Of a stretch of DNA of 64,000 nt, positions 57,753 to 64,000 are shown piece after piece. Location: the NCBI GenBank assembly GCA_964019335.1, contig OZ025729.1, forward strand, positions 1-64,000, given 5' to 3'. The notes under the pieces were generated by a model. The model searched no databases. It was given only the letters and a program-made list of their open reading frames with translations, and was not told the DNA's origin. Source of the DNA: Diplonema japonicum (Eukaryota > Euglenozoa > Diplonemea > Diplonemida > Diplonemidae). Every line of letters begins with the position of its first letter. Position 1 is the stretch's first letter. The position numbers were made by a program, and so were the translations under genes.

Positions 57753-59018
57753 ATGAGCATCATGGTGTACATCCGAACGCCTTCTGAGAGGTATGAAGTT
57801 GAAATAAGCAGTGGTGAGACAATGCAGTGTTTGTATGAGAAGGCTGCCAGTGCCGCTGAGATGGAACCAGAGTGCTTTTGCTTGAGACACGAGGGGGCCG
57901 AGTTGGACAGGAACAGCACAGAAGAGGTACAGGACACAGCCCTTGTGGAGGGGTGCGAGGTGGTAGTGGCAAGTGTTGACAGCATTCATGTTGGTGTGGA
58001 AGATTTAGGGTCACAAACATTTCGCCACATGCTTCAAAAGCGACTGGGCTCCGACCCTGGCCTGCTTCTTACAGTAGACGTGTCCGGGCCGTGTGTGTTG
58101 GAACTTTGTGAAGAAGATCTTAAAAAGGTGAAGCACCTGAGATTAACGGACCATTCGGGGACTGTGACCTGTCTGAAGGCAATTCGTTGCAGTACCCTTG
58201 TCACTGCCAACTTCGACATGCCCAATGTCACCAGTATTGGGGATGGGTTTCTTAAGTCTTCTGTGAATCTCACTTCCCTGAACCTCACTGCAATGAGGAG
58301 AGTGTCCCTGATTGGGAAGGGCTTTCTCGAGTATTGTCAGTCGCTCACGGTGGTGGACCTTTCACCCCTCTGTGGCTTGTCTGAGATCCCAGAGTGTTTC
58401 ATGGCAGGCTGTGTGTCTTTGCAGTCCATCGACCTAGCACCCTTCAAGAAGGTTTCAAGGATCCGTGGGTGGTTTTTATCTGACTGCAGGTCGTTGAAGG
58501 AGATCGACACCACACCCATGCTGGACACAAGGGGTGTAGGCTGCTTCTCGTGTCACGAGGTCTTAGTGAGTGTTTTACGTTTTGTGTGGAGATTCCTCAA
58601 CTGTTGTTTCACCTTCGACTTTGAGCCCCTCAGCTTGGGGCTCACACCCGGTCAAGACAGAAAAGAGATCGGCCGTGACTTCATGAGCTACTGTTCCTCC
58701 CTCACTTCTGTTGACCTCACAGGCCTCCGGGGTGTGTGGCTCGACAAGGCTTGCTTTTTGAGAGGCTGCACACAACTTAAGCAGATAGACCTTACCCCAC
58801 TTAAAGGCTCACGCATCGGTGACATCGATGGTGCACTGGCGTCTGAAGTGAGCCGCAGACAAGCACGCCGCACCATGATAAACAGGATTAACTTTTTTAT
58901 AGCTTGTGCTCAGATTCTATGCATCGACACTTGGGTGACGCGAATGAATGTGGTGACTGTGGCTTGGATCTTGACTGTGACTTGGATCTTGATGATGGTG
59001 CACCTGGAGTGTTTTTAA
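57753..59018 (+). CDS. Ubiquitin-like + BspA-type LRR protein D, with one intron
   Basis: First gene of the plus-strand block. MSIMVYIRTPSERYEVEISS begins a ubiquitin-like domain. The linker is KRLGSDPGLLLTVDVSG. LRRs such as LTAMRRVSLIGKGFLEYC and IDLAPFKKVSRIRGWFLSDC follow. The open frame has 44 foreign residues after LDTR. Removing a 132-nt GT-AG intron (58534-58665) joins IDTTPMLDTR to EIGRDFMSYCSSLTS and gives a repeat of exactly 25 residues. The spliced protein has 377 residues. Its end (INFFIACAQILCIDTWVTRM, then two TVxWIL stretches) is hydrophobic and unlike its relatives. It could be a membrane tail or read-through into spacer sequence. Confidence 0.8.
   Translation: MSIMVYIRTPSERYEVEISSGETMQCLYEKAASAAEMEPECFCLRHEGAELDRNSTEEVQDTALVEGCEVVVASVDSIHVGVEDLGSQTFRHMLQKRLGSDPGLLLTVDVSGPCVLELCEEDLKKVKHLRLTDHSGTVTCLKAIRCSTLVTANFDMPNVTSIGDGFLKSSVNLTSLNLTAMRRVSLIGKGFLEYCQSLTVVDLSPLCGLSEIPECFMAGCVSLQSIDLAPFKKVSRIRGWFLSDCRSLKEIDTTPMLDTRGVGCFSCHEVLVSVLRFVWRFLNCCFTFDFEPLSLGLTPGQDRKEIGRDFMSYCSSLTSVDLTGLRGVWLDKACFLRGCTQLKQIDLTPLKGSRIGDIDGALASEVSRRQARRTMINRINFFIACAQILCIDTWVTRMNVVTVAWILTVTWILMMVHLECF
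58534..58665 (+). other. 132-nt cis-spliced intron in LRR gene D
   Basis: It starts GTGTAGGCTGC and ends AAGACAGAAAAG. The choice rests on restoring the strict 25-residue LRR period. An alternative acceptor at 58655 would leave three or four extra residues. Confidence 0.6.
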
Positions 59019-59095
59019 CAGTCTATTGAGTGTTTTCTTTTTTCTTTTTGTATCCCCCCTTTCTTTTTAAAACTAATATATCCAAATCAAAAGAC

Positions 59096-60058
59096 ATGAG
59101 CATCACGGTGCACATCCGGACGCCTGACGGTGTGCACAGCATCGACTTGGATGGCTGCGACACAGTTAAGACACTGCATGAGAAAACAGCCACGGCCACT
59201 GGGTTCAAGACCCACAAGTTCTCCTTAGACTGGGAAGGTGCCACACTTCAAAGCAGCAACGAACCCGTGTGGCAAAGCGGGCTGGCGAACGGGAGCTGCT
59301 TGGCACTGGTGAAAACAGTCAAACTACATATAACAGCCGCGGACTTGTTGAAAGAAACGCAGGCCATCAAGGAACAAGCGATAGATGCCCCTGGCATGAC
59401 CCTGGTGATCGATGCATCGTCACAAGGCCAAAACACAACGCTGATGATAGATGGGTCTTCCTTCCCAAATGAGGTCGCAAGGGTGGTCTTCACGGACCAT
59501 GGCACGGTGGATACGATTGGTGATAATTTCTTGTGCGATACATCAGTGATGGAGGTGGAGTTCATGGGCTTTACAGGTGTCTCGAGACTGGGAACGAATT
59601 TTCTCCGCGGCAACAAATTTCTTCAGGGCCTTGACCTTGGGCCACTGTCTAATGTCAAATTTATCGGGTGTGGGTTTCTCAGTCGTTGTACTAGGCTGGC
59701 TTCTCTCGTCCTGCCTCCCCACGCGATCCACATCAACATGGAGTTCCTTTATGGGTGTTGTGCCCTCACCACACTTGACCTGACCCCACTCCGAGCTGTC
59801 GAGGTTATTCAGCACAGATTCATGGCAGGCTGCTCTGGGCTCACCCACCTTGACTTGACACCCCTTGCCTCAGTACAGCATATTGGAGGTTATTTCCTCT
59901 GTAATTGTGTGGGGCTGCGTGCTTTGGACATCTCACCCTTGAAGGATGTCGGCTTTATTGGGAGTGACTTTCTCGGTGGGTGTCCTAGGCTGAAAGAAGC
60001 CCAGGTTTTACAGGCCCATTGGAAAGGTCTCAGTTTGTGGTCGTCCTGGCCTCCTTAG
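59096..60058 (+). CDS. Ubiquitin-like + BspA-type LRR protein E
   Basis: A 320-residue paralogue. SITVHIRTPDGVHSIDLDG, DTVKTLHEKTATATG and FSLDWEGATLQSSN form the ubiquitin-like head. MTLVIDASSQGQNTTLMIDG is the linker. About six LRRs follow, such as LDLGPLSNVKFIGCGFLSRC, LDLTPLASVQHIGGYFLCNC and LDISPLKDVGFIGSDFLGGC. It follows gene D after only 77 bp. That spacer holds a T/C-rich tract (TTTTCTTTTTTCTTTTTGTA), an A-rich leader (CCAAATCAAAAGACATG) and an AAAAG acceptor candidate, just what trans-splicing within one polycistronic transcript would need. Confidence 0.85.
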   Translation: MSITVHIRTPDGVHSIDLDGCDTVKTLHEKTATATGFKTHKFSLDWEGATLQSSNEPVWQSGLANGSCLALVKTVKLHITAADLLKETQAIKEQAIDAPGMTLVIDASSQGQNTTLMIDGSSFPNEVARVVFTDHGTVDTIGDNFLCDTSVMEVEFMGFTGVSRLGTNFLRGNKFLQGLDLGPLSNVKFIGCGFLSRCTRLASLVLPPHAIHINMEFLYGCCALTTLDLTPLRAVEVIQHRFMAGCSGLTHLDLTPLASVQHIGGYFLCNCVGLRALDISPLKDVGFIGSDFLGGCPRLKEAQVLQAHWKGLSLWSSWPP

Positions 60059-60277
60059 GTGCCGATTTTAGATATGTGGACCCACCTTTTATTTTTCCTT
60101 ACCTGCTATATGCGGGACAATACAGTTTAGTCCCATACACACCATTCCTTTTCTTCCCCCCCTCCTTTTTTTTTTCTTCTTTGCTAAAAAAAAAAATATA
60201 AAAAAAAACACACACACAAAAAAAGGAGGGGGGAAGGGGGAAAAGGAGGGAGGGAAGGGGGGGGGGGGAAGGGAAAC

Positions 60278-60838
60278 ATGCCGTTCACAGTTTTGGAGGA
60301 AGAACAAGAAATGGTGTCGCGGAGTGCGTGCCTGGAGGCAACGATAGAGGACCTACTGCTTGACATACAGAAAGGCGACCCCGAGAGAGTGAAAGAGCTG
60401 ATGGATGCCAACGGCCTCGGCCTCATGTGGCGTGATGAGGTAGGTGCGTGTGGGCGCACAGCGCTGCAAGTAGCATGCAGCTTCAACAATGTGTATGTGG
60501 TGGACCTCTTGATAAAATATGGGTGGTCAGTCCACAACACCGACTGCAGAGAGCGGGCCCCTCTGCACTACGCCGCCCTGAACGGGTGCACTGATGTGGC
60601 GCACCTTCTTCTCTCGCAAGGTGCAAGCTTTAAGTGCCAAGACAAATGGGGCCAGACACCCCTTCACCTTTCTTCCCAGTACGGTTACACAACCATGTGC
60701 CAAATGTTACTCGATGCTGGTTCAGACGGACGGAAGAAAGACGCTACTGGACTAACACCACTTGAGGTGGCCGCTACCCCTGCTGTGAGGGAGTTTATTC
60801 AGGAATCGATGAAGTCCATGAAAAGCATTAATAGATAG
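60278..60838 (+). CDS. Small ankyrin-repeat protein
   Basis: A 186-residue protein made almost entirely of four ankyrin repeats: CGRTALQVACSFNNVYVVDL, RAPLHYAALNGCTDVAHLLL, GQTPLHLSSQYGYTTMCQML and GLTPLEVAATPAVREFIQ. A short acidic N-terminal helix (EEEQEMVSRSACLEATIEDL) precedes them. There is no signal or membrane segment, so it is probably a cytosolic binding protein. Upstream are a T/C-rich tract (60140-60183), then A- and G-rich sequence with G12, ending AAGGGAAACATG. Confidence 0.85.
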   Translation: MPFTVLEEEQEMVSRSACLEATIEDLLLDIQKGDPERVKELMDANGLGLMWRDEVGACGRTALQVACSFNNVYVVDLLIKYGWSVHNTDCRERAPLHYAALNGCTDVAHLLLSQGASFKCQDKWGQTPLHLSSQYGYTTMCQMLLDAGSDGRKKDATGLTPLEVAATPAVREFIQESMKSMKSINR

Positions 60839-61164
60839 GGAGTGGGGGGGGTTTTTTTTTTTTCTCTTTTTCTTTTCTCTGCTTTCTTCTTTTCTTTTTC
60901 CTTTTTTTTTTTTTTATATTGTGCCGAGTAAGATGGTTTGGGCGGGTGGTGGTTTCCCCTCCCCCCTCTTTCTTTTACTTGAGCAGGCGAAAAAAAAAAA
61001 GAAAAAAAAAAGTAAAATAAAGAAAAGTGACATATTATCCCCCCCCCTTTTTTTTCCCGCTTTTTTGCTTTTAGCAGGTGGGAAAAAAAAAAAAAAAAAG
61101 ATTGCCTTTCTTCTTATCGCCTACGAATAACTCTTTTAAAGTGACTATTTTATTTCTCTTTTGG

Positions 61165-61211
<47 letters not shown>

Positions 61212-61481
61212 TCCGACTATTATTCCGTGATAACCCTGAACTCAAGGACCTATGAGAAGTAAGCATTTCTTGTACGCGAAAACAGTAGGATGTGTCCTCT
61301 TTTTTTTTTTTTTCCCCCCTTTTTTTCTTTCTTTTGCATCATTACAACTTTTTTTATTTTATTTCTTTATGGTATCGTGAAAGAAAAAATAAAAAGAAGA
61401 AAATAAAAAATAATTCCCAAAGGAAAAAAAAAAAAGAAAAATCCCTCATCCTTCCGTGGGGTTAGGAGAAGGGAAAAAAAA

Positions 61482-61514
<33 letters not shown>

Positions 61515-62478
61515 ACAAACAAAAAGAAATAAACTGCCCCTTTGCCATTGGCCCAACAAAAGGGTATGCATGAGTAAAGGTGGGCCGAAAAAGAAAAAGA
61601 AAAAAGGAAACAAAAGTTGATCACTGCCTCACTTGCCTTCCTTTAAAAAAGAGGGGGAAAAAATGAGGAAAAGGTGAAGGAAAAAAAAAAAAAAGAGAAA
61701 AAAACCCCTCCATCCATACTGCATATTGTAACCCTCTTAATTCTGCCCCCTGAAATAATTTCACATTGATGTCTTGCAGATCCAGCAAACATTGTTTGAT
61801 TGAAAGGAATAACCTGCTCCTTTTCAACCATTTTACCGATAAACAGGAAATGAATTAATAGGTCTACAGTATTTCTTCTTCTTCTTTTTTTTTTTTTTTT
61901 TAAAGTTTCTTTTTTTCTATTGTGTCCTATCTGCACCTCTTCCCTTCCCACCCCCCTTTTTTTTACGTTCTTTTTTTTTTCTTATTCATTTTATTTATTT
62001 ATTTTCTGTGGAGTCCTAGCTTTCTCTTTCTGACCGTTTCTCTCACTCTTCCCATCCCTCCCCCCATCTTTGTGTAACCAAAATATGCGAGAAAAAAAAG
62101 AAAAAAAAAAAAAAACTCGTATTGACGTGAGCAGTTTTCTCGTTCCGGCTGATCTGGGCTACCCATGCGAATCTTGCTCTTCGCATTAGGCCATTATTAT
62201 TATTATTATTTTTTTTTTTTTTTTAGGATAAAAGTTTTGTTAGGATTTTTTAAGGATATTGTAATGCCCACGTCCCCAGCGTGCTTCGGGTTTATTCTTT
62301 GTACTCCAGTGCACAAAAAAACTTCGGGAGTGGATTTTTTTTTTTTTTTTTTTTTTTTTTTGAAAGGCAATCCTGAGAAATAGCCTTAAAACTTGTATGG
62401 TTGGGTATAAAAAAAAAAAAAAAAGAAGAAGCATGTTGCACCCTCTTGGGGGGAGCAGAAAGCCACCTATCCTTGGGG

Positions 62479-62511
<33 letters not shown>

Positions 62512-62770
62512 AAAGGTGCCGTATTTGGACTTAATATGAAACGGAAAAAGTTTTTCGCCGTTTACACCCGCCTGGTGCCGCAGAGACAAACGGAAAAAAA
62601 AAAAAAAAATAATAAACAAACAAGAAATCATCCCCTAGTTTCCTGGAAGAAAGTTCCAAAATCAATCAGTTTTTTGAAATCGAAAAAAGTCATAATTTAT
62701 CCGTTTTTCAAACCATTTCTTTTTTGACGTTTTTTTTTCCCAACTACGGTAACCCTAACAAAAAAGAAAG

Positions 62771-62811
<41 letters not shown>

Positions 62812-63251
62812 TACTTACTGCCAACAAGTATCGGGTTTATCATCACCTCTCGAGGGACGGTACAGTCGATCCTTGGCGGCTGGTAGGTGGTTTAAGTTCA
62901 TGACACTCTGGAATTACTTCACCATCTGAGGCATATTATTTACCCGAACCCCCCCCCCCCCCCCCCGAAGTAATTTCAGAAGAATGAAATAATAATAAAA
63001 ACACACACACACACTTTTTTTCTCTCCCCCCCCTTTTTATTTATTTTTCTTTCTTGTTTCACTATTTTGTTTTCTTGCCGACTACCACTCCAAAGTCAGC
63101 GAGATGCTGTTTTTATTTATTTCACCACCCCTTTATGCACTCCCCCCATCAAATCGTCGTGTATTGCCCCCCCCCCCCCCCCCCCCCCCCCTCTGTTTTT
63201 TCTTCTTTTTGTTGTGCTCCGTCTCACCCATCTACAATTTTGAAGTTTTGG

Positions 63252-63292
<41 letters not shown>

Positions 63293-63293
63293 C
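60839..63293. other. Intergenic, homopolymer-rich
   Basis: 2.45 kb without a credible gene. It holds A45 at 61164-61208 and A-runs near 61471, 62480, 62771 and 63251-63290. C18 lies at about 62949-62966, and C25 at 63167-63191 within a T/C tract ahead of the next gene. At 62815-62900 'ctacttactgccaacaagta' and 'cctctcgaggga' relate to 33979 and 57098, probably parts of a dispersed element. Confidence 0.6.
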
Positions 63294-64000
63294 ATGCACC
63301 CTGTGGTCACTCTATCCACCACCCCTGAGGACAGTACAGTCTACACGGCACTACGGGAACAGTGCCAAGCGGCTTACAAGGTAAGAGTTGAGAGACAGAA
63401 AAAAGGCAGTTCACCGACATTTTGGGTCCCGAGCCGCGACACAGGGAACGAAGAGTGCACCCTCGACAAATGGGCAAGACTCGTGTACAAAGAGATGATA
63501 GGAGAGAAGGAAGGGGGCGCCGAATGGTGGGTTCTAGATCTGGACGGAGACGGCTGTGTGAAATGGCACTGGGACGGCGATTGGGAGTCGCTAGCACTGG
63601 GCCGCACACCTCCTGTTGCTACTGTAACTTATCTAACAACAGGTGGGTGTTGCACATCAGTGGTCAAGGCGAATCAGATGAAGGAAACAGATAGAAGTGA
63701 GAGCTTTTGGCTCTCCCCGCCAGTGGTCTCGAGACGGTTAGTCTTTGATGGTGCGGACCTGCACGGGTCGTTCCCTTCTGTGGGGTTCCCCCCGCACGCT
63801 TCTTGCCGGGTAACATTTCTCGTGAATTGTTGGGTAGGCCACCGCCCACACACGACGTGGTCCTTCCCGCCCGCTGCCATCCCATCTCTCCCGGTGTTCC
63901 CCTTCCCGTTGTCGTTGCTCCCTACATACCCTACCATCCTTCCTACTCGCAGCATCCACCCCACAGCGCTGCCGTTTATACAGCGGCATACTAAGTTCGG
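63294..64000 (+). CDS. 2OG-Fe(II) oxygenase-like protein, 3' end beyond the window
   Basis: Open for 235 codons to the window edge. The likely fold is the iron/2-oxoglutarate double-stranded beta-helix. AEWWVLDLDGDGCVKWHWDG contains an HxD iron pair (H92, D94). PVATVTYLTTGG follows, then LVFDGADLHGSFPSVG with the distal His157, and CRVTFLVNCWVGHRP, where Arg172 would hold 2-oxoglutarate. This matches a widespread, mostly uncharacterised family in algae and protists. The substrate is unknown. The start is MHPVVTLSTT, three bases after A39, preceded by C25 and a T/C-rich tract. At codons 29-36 the sequence AAG|GTAAGA...GACAG| could be an 18-nt in-frame intron. Confidence 0.65.
   Translation, partial: MHPVVTLSTTPEDSTVYTALREQCQAAYKVRVERQKKGSSPTFWVPSRDTGNEECTLDKWARLVYKEMIGEKEGGAEWWVLDLDGDGCVKWHWDGDWESLALGRTPPVATVTYLTTGGCCTSVVKANQMKETDRSESFWLSPPVVSRRLVFDGADLHGSFPSVGFPPHASCRVTFLVNCWVGHRPHTTWSFPPAAIPSLPVFPFPLSLLPTYPTILPTRSIHPTALPFIQRHTKF

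Noticed and set aside
1-64000. CRISPR arrays, rRNA and tRNA genes
   Set aside because: None recognised. The tandem repeats present have no spacer structure, and no stretch fits tRNA A and B boxes or rRNA cores on reading. A tRNAscan or Infernal run would be needed to exclude degenerate ones.

Overview
The window is nuclear DNA of a protist, most likely a diplonemid (Euglenozoa). The key evidence is a 39-nt sequence on the minus strand at 1203-1241. It has the length and nearly the sequence of the diplonemid spliced leader (SL), including the 3' half AGTTTCTGTACTTTATTG that diplonemids share with kinetoplastids. Four other features agree with this. All readable genes lie in two strand-uniform blocks. 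Gene starts follow polypyrimidine-AG acceptor sites. Cis-introns are few and very short (33, 37, 48 and 132 nt can be deduced). Class III cyclases of this type are common in Euglenozoa. A 200-N scaffold gap lies at 14437-14636.

Layout. From 2 to 49.3 kb every recognisable gene or gene relic is on the minus strand. Going up in coordinate they are: a LINE-type reverse transcriptase relic, a membrane nucleotide cyclase, a tail-anchored ankyrin protein, a GPI-anchored MINPP-type phosphatase, a cyclophilin broken by the gap, a mucin-like polytopic membrane protein with MABP-like repeats, an SH3-like-repeat protein, a membrane-anchored STE11-type kinase, a questin-oxidase-like protein, a PDZ/zinc-ribbon/J-domain protein, a leucine-rich-repeat (LRR) relic, a shortened Hsp90, a MetE-like methyltransferase, two ubiquitin-like+LRR genes, a dCMP deaminase inside a repeat nest, an ankyrin gene, relics of a LINE endonuclease and an LRR gene, and a large ubiquitin-like+LRR gene. 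From 57.7 kb to the end every gene is on the plus strand: two more ubiquitin-like+LRR genes, a small ankyrin gene, and a 2OG-Fe(II) oxygenase-like gene that runs off the edge.

Between the blocks (49.3-57.7 kb) is a divergent strand-switch region with no intact gene. It holds dispersed 50-bp repeats, a decayed retroelement, a tandem 0.95-kb duplication and a terminal-inverted-repeat element. Most of it is severely CpG-depleted, with TG/CA where related copies elsewhere have CG, which suggests a history of cytosine methylation.

The genes do not form one pathway. The recurring theme is a local, expanding and decaying family of proteins with an N-terminal ubiquitin-like domain and 25-residue BspA-type LRRs (five intact, two relics), plus three ankyrin proteins. 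Chaperone-type genes (cyclophilin, Hsp90-like, J protein) and signalling genes (cyclase, MEKK-like kinase) lie among them. A shared feature of gene starts is an AG acceptor, then a short A-rich leader, often a pure A run, ending at the ATG. Some coordinates, intron borders and family calls are from reading alone and are marked as such.
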